64,000 nt of DNA from the NCBI RefSeq assembly GCF_001477055.1, contig NZ_LDRK01000015.1, forward strand, positions 1 to 64,000, given 5' to 3'. The notes under the pieces are model-generated. The model saw only the letters and a program-made list of their open reading frames with translations, did no database searches and was not told where the DNA came from. Source of the stretch: Leucobacter chromiiresistens. Lineage in GTDB: Bacteria; Actinomycetota; Actinomycetes; Actinomycetales; Microbacteriaceae. The number at the start of each line of letters is the position of its first letter. Position 1 is the first letter of the stretch. Positions 19,315 to 27,218 of this stretch are shown here, in pieces. Both the position numbers and the translations under genes were made by a program.

Positions 19315-20241
19315 TCAGCGGGCGTTCCTCGCGGCGGTCGCCTGCGCGATGCGCGCGGTGAGGATCCGGATCAGCTCGGCCGGGTGACGCAGATCGTGCG
19401 CGGTCACCCGGATCACCGTCCACCCCGCGTCCTCCATCGCGCGTACTCGTGTCACGTCGACGCGGGCCTGCCGCAGCGCATCACCGCCCACGAAGTGGTG
19501 CGCGCCTTCGTACTCGATCGCGATCCGCAGATCAGGGGAGCCGAGGTCGGCGCGAAGCGTGCGCCCCCGCACCGGCACCGGGCACTGGATCACGGGCTCG
19601 GGGAGGCCGCCGTCGAGCAGTGCAAGGCGCAGTCTGCTCTCAGCGTGAGATTCCGCGCCGCACCGCACGAGCGGAAGCACCTCCGCTCTGAGCAGGCTCC
19701 CGTGGGTGCCCCGGAAGCGCCTGACGGCCGCAGCCAGCGCGGCGGGCGTCGCGGCGGGCGGGTCGTATCGCCCCGGACCGGACACGATCCAGTCGCCCGC
19801 GGCGAGGAGCTCCTCGCGCGTGGCGACCTGCGCGAGGAGGCACCAGGCGTCGACGACGCTCGGAAGCCACGGCGGTCGATCGGGAACGCGCTCGAGCGTT
19901 CCGGGCCGGAGCTGGTGGCCGGCGGTCTCCGGTCGCCGGAGCGGCCGCGACGGGCGGACCGCGCCCATCTCCAGCCTGCGATCATCGCGATCGCTCACGG
20001 GCATCCCGTGGAGCGCCGCCGCGGTGCGCCGGCTCCAGAACTGGCCGCGACGCATCCGCAACGCGAGGGCGACGACGCGGGGGTCGACGGCACCGGGCGC
20101 ACCGCGCCGCATGACCACTCCGTGGACGGGGCGCTCGACATCGGGCGAGTAGAGGCGCCAGCGAGGCGTTCCGGCTGAGAGGAGATCGCCGACGCGCGTG
20201 GGCGAGGCGTCGAGCAGGGGGAGCGGGGAGAGCGGACGCAT
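19315..20241 (-). CDS. DUF559 endonuclease-fold protein with AbiEi-like N-terminus
   Basis: The 308-residue protein ends in a DUF559 domain, related to the very-short-patch-repair endonuclease fold. Its PDLRIAIEYEGAHHF and MEDAGWTVIRVTAHDL segments hold the conserved acidic and aromatic positions. The N-terminal part (RVGDLLSAGTPRWRLYSPDV) resembles the winged-helix antitoxin-like domain seen in AbiEi-type proteins; this is a weaker call. Function is unknown and such genes are abundant in actinobacteria. It sits opposite to pnp and the M16 peptidase gene, which are usually adjacent, and is flanked by palindromic repeats, suggesting an inserted cassette. No partner toxin gene is present. Confidence 0.85.
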   Translation of the reverse strand: MRPLSPLPLLDASPTRVGDLLSAGTPRWRLYSPDVERPVHGVVMRRGAPGAVDPRVVALALRMRRGQFWSRRTAAALHGMPVSDRDDRRLEMGAVRPSRPLRRPETAGHQLRPGTLERVPDRPPWLPSVVDAWCLLAQVATREELLAAGDWIVSGPGRYDPPAATPAALAAAVRRFRGTHGSLLRAEVLPLVRCGAESHAESRLRLALLDGGLPEPVIQCPVPVRGRTLRADLGSPDLRIAIEYEGAHHFVGGDALRQARVDVTRVRAMEDAGWTVIRVTAHDLRHPAELIRILTARIAQATAARNAR

Positions 20242-20332
20242 CGCACCAGCATGGCGGTGCGGGCGTATTCCTGCAGACGCTATCCACAGGGGAGCGCTGG
20301 CGCATCGTCGTGGGCCCCGCCGCCTGAATCTC

Positions 20333-20386
20333 GCGACGGAAGGTACGCGCATCACGGCGCGATGCTCGGAGTTCTTGTCGCATCTC
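20333..20386 (+). repeat. Palindromic element, copy B, right of the DUF559 gene
   Basis: This copy shares CATCA-N13-GGA, TTC and TGTCGCATCTC at identical spacing with copy A at 19184-19237. The inverted arms are less perfect here (GCGAC/GTCGC). It lies about 90 bases upstream of the DUF559 start codon and about 90 bases before the M16 peptidase gene. Confidence 0.75.
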
Positions 20387-20463
20387 CGTCTGGGCGAACA
20401 GGCGGCGAACAGGTGGCGGGCCGCGCGGCCCGCCCACCCCGCGAGCTCCGAGGCGCGAGGCTC

Positions 20464-20469
20464 TAGGCT
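20464..20469 (+). promoter_or_regulatory. -10 element of the M16 peptidase gene, leaderless layout
   Basis: TAGGCT ends 6 bases before the ATG at 20476, with no ribosome binding site between. Confidence 0.6.
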
Positions 20470-20475
20470 GAGGGC

Positions 20476-21882
20476 ATGCGCGAACCGATAGCCCTGCCCC
20501 TCGACCAGGCCGAACTGACCGCTGATCTGGGCGGCGGGCTCGTGAGGCGCACCGTGCACCCCAGCGGCCTGCGCGTGCTCACCGAGCGCATGCCGGGGGC
20601 GCGGAGCGCATCGATCGGGTTCTGGATCGGCGTGGGCTCGCGCGATGAGCAGGCGGAGCGCCCCGACGCCCCCGGCAGCCTCGGGTCCACCCACTTCCTC
20701 GAGCACCTGCTGTTCAAGGGCACCCCGACGCGCGACGCGTTCTCGATCGCGACCGAGTTCGACCGCATCGGCGCCGAGCACAACGCCCTCACCGCGAAGG
20801 AGTACACCTGCTACCACGCGAAGGTGCGCGATGCCGACCTCGAGGTCGCGGTCGCGATGCTGAGCGACATGGTCGCCAACTCGGTGCTCGACGCCGATGA
20901 GTTCGAGACGGAGCGCGGCGTCATCCTCGAGGAGCTGGCGATGGCCGCCGACGATCTCGCCGACGTCGCGAATGAGCGCTTCTTCGAGGCCGTGCTCGGA
21001 GATCACCCGCTCGGGCGGCCGATCGGCGGCTGGCCGGAGACGATCACGGAGGCCCGCAGGGCCGATGTCGACCGCCACTACCGCGATCGCTACGACCCGT
21101 CGACGCTGGTGGTGACCGCGGCGGGGGCGGTGGATCACGATCGGCTCGTGGCCCAGGTGCTCGCCGCGCTGAACGCCTCGCCGGAGGAGCGCTGGCACAC
21201 CGACGGCAGCGCCGCCCCCGTGCGGCGGGAGCAGGTGCTCGACGCGGCGCCGGGGGGCGCGCAGGCGCCCGGGGCGGACTCGCTCGACTCGGCGCTCCAT
21301 CGGGAGCCGCGCGTGCAGATCACCGAGCGCCCCTCCGAGCAGGTCAACCTGCTGATCGGCACGCACGGCTTCAGCGCCGGCGATCCGCGCCGCTTCGCGT
21401 ACGGGATCATGAACTCGGTGCTCGGCGGCGGCATGTCGAGCCGACTGTTCCAGGAGATCCGCGAGAAGCGGGGCCTCGCGTACACGGCGTACTCCTTCGG
21501 AGCGAGCTACTCCGACTCCGGTGTCTTCGCGATGTACGCCGGCACCGCCCCCGAGAAGGCGGCGGACGTCGTCGAGCTCAGCCGGGTGGAGCTGCGCAGA
21601 CTCGCGGACACGGAGATCTCGGGCGAGGAGCTCGAACGGGCGCTGGGTCAGATCGCGGGGTCCACGGCGCTCGCACTCGAGGACTCGGACACCCGGATGG
21701 GCCGCCTCGCCCGGGCGGAGCTCGGCAGCGGCGAGCTCTTCGACCTCGACGCCTCGCTCGAGCGCTTCGCCGCGGTGACGCCGGAGCACATCCACGAGGT
21801 GGCGGCGACGCTCGCCGCTCGCCCGCTCACGGTGGTCGCGGTGGGGGAGGCCTCGCGATCCTCGCTCGAATCGAGCGACTGA
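20476..21882 (+). CDS. M16-family zinc peptidase
   Basis: The 468-residue protein is a processing-peptidase/insulinase-type metallopeptidase. The inverted zinc motif HFLEH is at residues 73-77 (H73, E76, H77), and the third ligand is expected in the downstream ERGVILEELAMAADD helix. A C-terminal M16C-like domain (GIMNSVLGGGMSSRLFQEIREKRGLAY) completes the clam-shell fold. The substrate is unknown; the family degrades or trims small peptides. The gene lies just before dapB, an arrangement common in actinobacteria, but each has its own -10 element. Confidence 0.93.
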   Translation: MREPIALPLDQAELTADLGGGLVRRTVHPSGLRVLTERMPGARSASIGFWIGVGSRDEQAERPDAPGSLGSTHFLEHLLFKGTPTRDAFSIATEFDRIGAEHNALTAKEYTCYHAKVRDADLEVAVAMLSDMVANSVLDADEFETERGVILEELAMAADDLADVANERFFEAVLGDHPLGRPIGGWPETITEARRADVDRHYRDRYDPSTLVVTAAGAVDHDRLVAQVLAALNASPEERWHTDGSAAPVRREQVLDAAPGGAQAPGADSLDSALHREPRVQITERPSEQVNLLIGTHGFSAGDPRRFAYGIMNSVLGGGMSSRLFQEIREKRGLAYTAYSFGASYSDSGVFAMYAGTAPEKAADVVELSRVELRRLADTEISGEELERALGQIAGSTALALEDSDTRMGRLARAELGSGELFDLDASLERFAAVTPEHIHEVAATLAARPLTVVAVGEASRSSLESSD

Positions 21883-21893
21883 CCGCCGAACGG

Positions 21894-21899
21894 TACCCT
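21894..21899 (+). promoter_or_regulatory. -10 element of dapB, leaderless layout
   Basis: TACCCT ends 6 bases before the dapB ATG, and no ribosome binding site is visible. Confidence 0.6.
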
Positions 21900-21905
21900 G
21901 GACCC

Positions 21906-22661
21906 ATGACGAATCGTGTAGCGGTCTCGGGGTCGACCGGCCGACTGGGAGCCCTCGTGTGCGAGGTCGTGGAGCAGCATCCCGACTTCGAGCTGGTCGC
22001 GCGGCTGCGCAGCACGTCGGGGCCTGAGGAGGGCGCCGACGCCGACATCGTGATCGACGTGAGTCGCCCCGACGCCTCCCCGGGGATCGTGGATCGCGCG
22101 CTCGCCCGCGGGCAGCAGGTGGTCGTGGGCACGAGCGGGTGGTCGGCCGCGCTGCTCGCCGAGCTCGCGGCCAAGCTGGAGCGCACGCCGGAGCGCGGCG
22201 TGATCGTCGTGCCGAACTTCTCGCTGGGCTCGGTGCTCGGCACCGCGCTCGCGCGCATCGCCGCGCCGTACTTCGACGCCGTCGAGGTGGTCGAGGCGCA
22301 CCACCCCGGCAAGGTCGATTCGCCGAGCGGCACTGCGGTGCGCACCGCCGAGCTCATGGCGGAGGCCCGCGGCGGCCGCCCGGTGGAGGCGCCGTTCGCC
22401 GACCAGCCGGCCCGCGGCGAGCTCGTCGCGGGAATCCCCGTGCACAGCCTGCGGCTGGCGGGGGTCGTCGCGAAGCAGGAGGTGCGCTTCGGCGGTCCGG
22501 GCGAGGTGCTCACGCTCACGCACGACACCCACTCCAACGAGGCGTACCGCGCCGGGGTGCGGGCCGCGCTCGAAGCGGCGCCCGGCGCGCGCGGCCTCAC
22601 GGTGGGGCTCGACGCGCTGCTGGGCCTGCACGGCGCGGCGCTCGACGGCGGTGCGCGATGA
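21906..22661 (+). CDS. dapB: 4-hydroxy-tetrahydrodipicolinate reductase
   Basis: DapB reduces the product of DapA in the lysine/diaminopimelate route. The 251-residue enzyme has an N-terminal nucleotide-binding VAVSGSTGRLG and the catalytic VEAHHPGKVDSPSGTA block (H132, H133, K136). The C-terminal HDTHSNEAYRAGVRAAL segment is conserved. The dapA and dapF genes are elsewhere in this window (26227 and 46015). The stop overlaps the start of a small membrane protein gene (ATGA). Confidence 0.96.
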   Translation: MTNRVAVSGSTGRLGALVCEVVEQHPDFELVARLRSTSGPEEGADADIVIDVSRPDASPGIVDRALARGQQVVVGTSGWSAALLAELAAKLERTPERGVIVVPNFSLGSVLGTALARIAAPYFDAVEVVEAHHPGKVDSPSGTAVRTAELMAEARGGRPVEAPFADQPARGELVAGIPVHSLRLAGVVAKQEVRFGGPGEVLTLTHDTHSNEAYRAGVRAALEAAPGARGLTVGLDALLGLHGAALDGGAR

Positions 22662-23119
22662 GCGCTCGTACGCGCGCCATCGTCGGCGTCGCGATCATGA
22701 GCGCCGTACTGGTGCTGTACTTCGTCTTCGTCGGCATCCGGGCGGTCGCACTGCTCGGCTCGGGGGACGCCATCGCGATCCTGATGGGCCTTGCCATGCT
22801 GGTGCTCCCCCTCATCGGGGCGTGGGCGCTCACGCGGGAGATCGTGTTCGGCAGCCAGGCCACCCGGTTGGCGGATCGGCTGGAGGCCGAGGGCGCGCTG
22901 CCCGAGGAGCCGGTGTCGGCGCGCCCTTCCGGGCGCCCGGACCGCGCCGACGCGGATGCCGCGTTCCCGAAGTACCGCGGCGAGGTCGAGGCGCAGCCCG
23001 AGTCGTGGCGCGCGTGGATGCGCCTCGGCATTGTCTACGACGCGTGCGGCGATCGGAAGCGGGCGCGCAGCGCGATCCGTCAGGCGATCGCCTGCGAACG
23101 GCAGGATCTTCGGTTGTAG
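22658..23119 (+). CDS. Membrane protein with TPR-like tail, unknown function
   Basis: The 153-residue protein has two N-terminal membrane helices (IVGVAIMSAVLVLYFVFVGI and AIAILMGLAMLVLPLIGAW). The cytoplasmic tail ends in ESWRAWMRLGIVYDACGDRKRARSAIRQAI, resembling a single tetratricopeptide repeat. Homologues of this layout often follow dapB in related bacteria. It is translationally coupled to dapB by an ATGA overlap. Its role is not known. Confidence 0.8.
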   Translation: MSARTRAIVGVAIMSAVLVLYFVFVGIRAVALLGSGDAIAILMGLAMLVLPLIGAWALTREIVFGSQATRLADRLEAEGALPEEPVSARPSGRPDRADADAAFPKYRGEVEAQPESWRAWMRLGIVYDACGDRKRARSAIRQAIACERQDLRL

Positions 23120-23124
23120 CCCGG

Positions 23125-23158
23125 GCGATTCGTGAATCGCGCGCCGCGTGCATAGAAT
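23125..23158 (+). promoter_or_regulatory. Hairpin and -10 element before the APC permease gene
   Basis: GCGATTC and GAATCGC (23125-23140) form a small inverted repeat five bases after the previous stop. TAGAAT (23153-23158) is a good -10 candidate for the permease gene. The leader from there to the ATG is about 65 bases. Confidence 0.45.
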
Positions 23159-23226
23159 CGATGCCCGGGCCGCCACGTCCGGAGCTCTCTGGAACTGCGA
23201 TCGACGACCCAGTCTGGAAAGGTGAC

Positions 23227-24825
23227 ATGGCGAAGTACGACCTCAACGCGCCCGAGCCCGCGACGCGGACGCTCGATTCCGTCAGCGGCATCAGCAAGAA
23301 GGGATTGCCGTCCGGCACAGTCGGAGTGCTCGGCGCCCTGGTGATCGGTCTCTCGGTCTGCGCGCCGGCGTACACGCTCACGGCGGCGGTGGGCCCGGCG
23401 GCGAGTGAGGTCGGCTATCAGACCCCGGCGATCTTCCTCATGGGCTTCATCCCGATGCTGCTCGTCGCCCTCGGCTACCGCGCGCTGAACTCCGCGATGC
23501 CCGACTCGGGAACCTCCTTCACCTGGGCGACCCGCGCGTTCGGGCCGTGGATCGGGTGGATGGCGGGCTGGGGCCTCATCGCGGCGACCGTGCTCGTGCT
23601 GTCGAACCTCGCGGGCATCGCCGTCGAGTTCCTGTTCCAGTCGATCAGCATCATGGCGAACGATCCGTCGATCGCCGACATCGCGGACAACAAGTTCATC
23701 AACATCGCCGTGTGCCTCGGATTCATGGCGCTCGCCACGATCATCTCGTACCGCGGCATGACGTCGACGAAGGTGTTCCAGTACATCACCGTCGTCTTCC
23801 AGATGGGCGTCATGGTGTGGTTCATCGTCGCCATGTTCGTCGGCGCGGGCGACCCCGCCAATGCGGAGGGCGCCATGCCGGAGCTGTCGTGGTTCAACCC
23901 CTTCGAGGTGAGCAGCTTCAGCGCCTTCGCCGCGGGCATCGCGGTCTCGATCTTCGTCTACTGGGGCTGGGACACCGTCCTCACGATGGGCGAGGAGACG
24001 AAGCCGTCGAAGGGCCGGCTCTCCACGGAGAGCAAGGCCGCCATGATCCTCGTCGCCATCCTCGTCGTGCTCTACGTCGGCACGGCGACCGCGACGGTCG
24101 CCTTCGCGGGCATCGGCGACGGACCGACCGGCCTCGGCAACTCCGCCATCGTCGAGAACGTGTTCGCGGCGCTCGCGCACCCGGTGATGGGACCCGCAGC
24201 GATCCTGCTCTCGCTCGCCATCCTCGTCAGCGCCATGGCCTCGATCAACTCGACCGCCATCTCGCCGGCCCGCACCCTGCTGGCGATGGCGCACTACCGC
24301 GCCCTGCCGGCGGCGATCAAGCGCGTGCACCCGAAGTTCAAGTCGCCGCACGTCGCCCTCATGCTCTCCTCGATCGTGGCGTCGGTCTTCTACGCCGTGA
24401 TGCGCTTCGTCAGCGAGGACGTGCTGTGGGACACCATCACCGCGCTCGGCATGATGGTGTGCTTCTACTACGGCATCACCGCTCTCGCGAGCCCCTGGTA
24501 CTTCCGCAGGACGGCGGTGCGGGAGGGCATCGGATCGATCGTCTCGAAGATCGTGCTGCCGGGACTCGGCGGCGTGCTGCTGCTGATCGTGTTCGTGAAG
24601 ACCACGATCGACTCGATGAGCCCCGATGCGGGATCGGGCAGCAACATCGCGGGCGTCGGCCTCGTCGGCCTCATCGGCGTCGCCGTGCTCGGCATCGGCG
24701 TGGTGCTGATGCTCGCGCAGGCGAAGGCCTCGCCCGAGTTCTTCTCGGGGCGGGTGCTGGCGCGCGTCGACGCCTCGGAGGACACCTCGGCGATGCCGGT
24801 GTTCGACGACGGCCTCGGCTCGTAG
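23227..24825 (+). CDS. APC-superfamily amino acid/polyamine permease
   Basis: This 532-residue transporter has about twelve to fourteen hydrophobic helices. Typical APC landmarks are [19 protein letters not shown] in helix 1 and a [21 protein letters not shown] stretch in helix 3. The substrate cannot be read from sequence. AAAGG precedes the ATG at 23227; an in-frame ATG at 23161 would add 22 residues outside the family start and lies downstream of the -10 element, so it is possible but less likely. It appears monocistronic. Confidence 0.87.
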   Translation: MAKYDLNAPEPATRTLDSVSGISKKGLPSGTVGVLGALVIGLSVCAPAYTLTAAVGPAASEVGYQTPAIFLMGFIPMLLVALGYRALNSAMPDSGTSFTWATRAFGPWIGWMAGWGLIAATVLVLSNLAGIAVEFLFQSISIMANDPSIADIADNKFINIAVCLGFMALATIISYRGMTSTKVFQYITVVFQMGVMVWFIVAMFVGAGDPANAEGAMPELSWFNPFEVSSFSAFAAGIAVSIFVYWGWDTVLTMGEETKPSKGRLSTESKAAMILVAILVVLYVGTATATVAFAGIGDGPTGLGNSAIVENVFAALAHPVMGPAAILLSLAILVSAMASINSTAISPARTLLAMAHYRALPAAIKRVHPKFKSPHVALMLSSIVASVFYAVMRFVSEDVLWDTITALGMMVCFYYGITALASPWYFRRTAVREGIGSIVSKIVLPGLGGVLLLIVFVKTTIDSMSPDAGSGSNIAGVGLVGLIGVAVLGIGVVLMLAQAKASPEFFSGRVLARVDASEDTSAMPVFDDGLGS

Positions 24826-24868
24826 TCCGCGCGGCCGTGCACCTCGGCGCGCCCGGAGCGGGCCGCGG

Positions 24869-24874
24869 TAGACT
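24869..24874 (+). promoter_or_regulatory. -10 element of thyA, leaderless layout
   Basis: TAGACT ends 7 bases before the thyA GTG, with no ribosome binding site. Confidence 0.6.
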
Positions 24875-24881
24875 CGGATCC

Positions 24882-25691
24882 GTGAGTGCGAACGCGATCC
24901 CGACCCCGTACGAAGACCTGCTGCGAGAGGTGTACGAGCACGGCACCGCGAAATCGGACCGCACGGGCACGGGCACGCGGAGCCTCTTCGGGCGGCAGAT
25001 CCGGTTCGATCTGGCCGAGTCGTTCCCGCTCATCACGACGAAGCGGGTGCACTTCAAGTCGGTCGCCGTCGAGCTGCTCTGGTTCCTGCGCGGCGAGGGC
25101 AACACCGCCTTCCTGAAGGAGCACGACGTCACCATCTGGGACGAGTGGGCCGATGCGCAGGGCGATCTGGGGCCCGTGTACGGGGTGCAGTGGCGCTCGT
25201 GGCCGACGCCGTCGGGCGGGCACATCGATCAGATCGCCCGTGTGATCGAGCAGCTGCGGGAGAACCCCGACTCGCGTCGCATCATCGTGTCCGCCTGGAA
25301 CGTCGCGGACCTCGATGAGATGGCGCTCGCCCCCTGCCACGCCTTCTTCCAGTTCTACGTCGCCGACGGCAGGCTCTCGTGCCAGCTGTACCAGCGGTCG
25401 GCCGACATGTTCCTGGGCGTGCCGTTCAACATCGCCTCGTACGCCCTCCTCACCCTGATGGTGGCCCAGCAGACGGGGCTCGAGCCGGGGGAGTTCATCT
25501 GGACCGGCGGCGACTGCCACATCTACGACAACCACGTCGAGCAGGTCGAGCGCCAGCTCGCCCGCGAGCCCTTCCCGTACCCGGGCATCGAGATCCGCAA
25601 GGCCGACTCGATCTTCGCCTACGAGCTCGAAGACTTCTCGCTCGTCGACTACCAGCACCATCCCGGTATCAAGGCCCCGGTGGCGGTGTGA
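24882..25691 (+). CDS. thyA: Thymidylate synthase
   Basis: ThyA methylates dUMP to dTMP using methylene-tetrahydrofolate, releasing dihydrofolate. The 269-residue enzyme keeps the catalytic cysteine C152 in [12 protein letters not shown]. The folate/dUMP elements [23 protein letters not shown] and [11 protein letters not shown] are also present. The GTG start is set by TAGACT 7 bases upstream. folA begins 1 base after the stop, so dihydrofolate made here can be recycled by the product of the next gene. Confidence 0.97.
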   Translation: MSANAIPTPYEDLLREVYEHGTAKSDRTGTGTRSLFGRQIRFDLAESFPLITTKRVHFKSVAVELLWFLRGEGNTAFLKEHDVTIWDEWADAQGDLGPVYGVQWRSWPTPSGGHIDQIARVIEQLRENPDSRRIIVSAWNVADLDEMALAPCHAFFQFYVADGRLSCQLYQRSADMFLGVPFNIASYALLTLMVAQQTGLEPGEFIWTGGDCHIYDNHVEQVERQLAREPFPYPGIEIRKADSIFAYELEDFSLVDYQHHPGIKAPVAV

Positions 25692-25692
25692 T

Positions 25693-26217
25693 GTGATCCT
25701 CGGAATGATCTGGGCCGAGGCCCGCGGGGGAGCCATCGGCCGCGGCGGCGACATGCCGTGGCGCCTGCCCGAGGACGCCGCGTTCTTCAAGCAGCAGACC
25801 CTCGGCGCGCCGGTGGTCATGGGCCGGAGCACGTGGGAGTCGCTGCCGGAGCGCTTCAGGCCGCTGCCGGGGCGCGAGAACATCGTGATCACTCGGAACT
25901 CCGCGTTCGACGCGCCCGGGGCGACAGTGGAGTCGAGCCTCGAATCGGCGCTCGGCGCGCTCGACCGGCGCACCGGGGCGGAGGATCGCGTCTGGATCAT
26001 GGGCGGCGGACGGCTCTACCGGGCTGCGATGCCGTACGCCGACGAACTCGTCGTGACCCGCATCGAACTCGAGGTGCCGGACGCCGACACCTTCGCACCC
26101 GAGATCGGGCCGGAGTGGACGCTCGTCGATCCCGGGACCCGTGAAACCTCACGGACCGGGCTGGTGTACCGCTTCGAGCGGTGGCGCACGGAGGCTCCGA
26201 GGGAGAACGTCCGGTAG
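25693..26217 (+). CDS. folA: Dihydrofolate reductase
   Basis: FolA reduces dihydrofolate to tetrahydrofolate with NADPH. The 174-residue protein has the N-terminal GMIWAEARGGAIGRGGDMPWRLPED active-site region with its acidic residue, the VVMGRSTWESLP NADPH site, and the C-terminal VWIMGGGRLYRAAMPYADEL segment. It begins with GTG one base after thyA and is cotranscribed with it. Its TAG stop is also the first three bases of the dapA -10 hexamer. Confidence 0.95.
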   Translation: MILGMIWAEARGGAIGRGGDMPWRLPEDAAFFKQQTLGAPVVMGRSTWESLPERFRPLPGRENIVITRNSAFDAPGATVESSLESALGALDRRTGAEDRVWIMGGGRLYRAAMPYADELVVTRIELEVPDADTFAPEIGPEWTLVDPGTRETSRTGLVYRFERWRTEAPRENVR

Positions 26218-26220
26218 CCT
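26215..26220 (+). promoter_or_regulatory. -10 element of dapA embedded in the folA stop codon
   Basis: TAGCCT starts with the TAG stop of folA and ends 6 bases before the dapA GTG. Confidence 0.6.
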
Positions 26221-26226
26221 AGTCTC

Positions 26227-27207
26227 GTGGCACACCCAGAGAATCCTTTCGGTCAGGTCCTCGTCGCACTCATCACGCCGTTCCACGCCGATGGTGAAGT
26301 CGATTGGGCTGCGACCGAGAAGCACATCGACGACTGCATCTCGAGCGGCGCGGATGGCATCGTGGTCACCGGGACGACCGGTGAGACGAGCACGCTGACC
26401 GACCCCGAGAAGCTGAAGCTCGTCGAGGTCGCGAAGTCGGTCTCGGGCGGCCGCGCCAAGATCATCACCGGCGGAGGGTCGAACGAGACCGCCCACGCGA
26501 TCGAGCTCTACCGCGCCAGCGAGCGCGCGGGAGCCGACGGCGTGATGATCGTCACCCCGTACTACAACAAGCCGACCCAGGCGGGTCTGCTCACGCACTT
26601 CCGCATGGTGGCGGACGCGACCGACCTGCCCGTCATCCTGTACGACATCCCCGGCCGCACGGGAGTGCCGATCACGTACGAGACGCTGCTGCGCCTCGCC
26701 AAGCACCCGAACATCCTCGCCGTGAAAGACGCCAAGGGCGACTTCAGCGAGGTCAGCCGGGTGCTGAACCAGACCGATCTCATGTACTTCTCGGGCGACG
26801 ACGCGAACGTGCTGCCGCACCTGTCGATCGGCGCGAGCGGACTCATCGGGGTGACGGCGAACATCGCAGCCGCGCCGTACCGGGCGATCATCGACGCCGT
26901 CAATGCGGGGGATCTCCACACGGCCCGCGACGTGCACCAGCAGCTCGAGCCGCTCGTGCGCGCCGTCATGACGCATGTTCCCGGCACCGTCGCCGCCAAG
27001 TACATCCTCCACGGTCTCGGCCGGATCGGAAGCCCGCGCGTGCGGCTGCCGCTCGTCGGGCCGGAGGAGTGGGAGGCCGCCCTCATCGAGGACGAGCTCG
27101 CCCTCATCACCGATGCCCCCGGCATCGATCTCTCGAACTTCAGGCCGGACCGCAACGCGGCTGCCGGCGGTGCCCTGCCCCGGATCGCAGGCACCACCCG
27201 CCAATAA
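26227..27207 (+). CDS. dapA: 4-hydroxy-tetrahydrodipicolinate synthase
   Basis: DapA condenses pyruvate with aspartate semialdehyde at the branch point to lysine and diaminopimelate. The 326-residue TIM barrel shows TGTTGETSTL, the proton-relay tyrosine in ILYDIPGRTG (Y139), and the Schiff-base lysine K167 in LAVKDAKGD. The C-terminal tail (after DLSNFRPDRN) is a short extension. The GTG start is placed by the leaderless -10 element. rnj follows after 11 bases. Confidence 0.96.
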   Translation: MAHPENPFGQVLVALITPFHADGEVDWAATEKHIDDCISSGADGIVVTGTTGETSTLTDPEKLKLVEVAKSVSGGRAKIITGGGSNETAHAIELYRASERAGADGVMIVTPYYNKPTQAGLLTHFRMVADATDLPVILYDIPGRTGVPITYETLLRLAKHPNILAVKDAKGDFSEVSRVLNQTDLMYFSGDDANVLPHLSIGASGLIGVTANIAAAPYRAIIDAVNAGDLHTARDVHQQLEPLVRAVMTHVPGTVAAKYILHGLGRIGSPRVRLPLVGPEEWEAALIEDELALITDAPGIDLSNFRPDRNAAAGGALPRIAGTTRQ

Positions 27208-27218
27208 CAGGAGGCTCA

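Noticed and set aside
21858-21875. Palindromic TCGAATCGA near the end of the M16 gene as a LexA box
   Set aside because: It lies in coding sequence and lacks the 4-base spacer between half sites.
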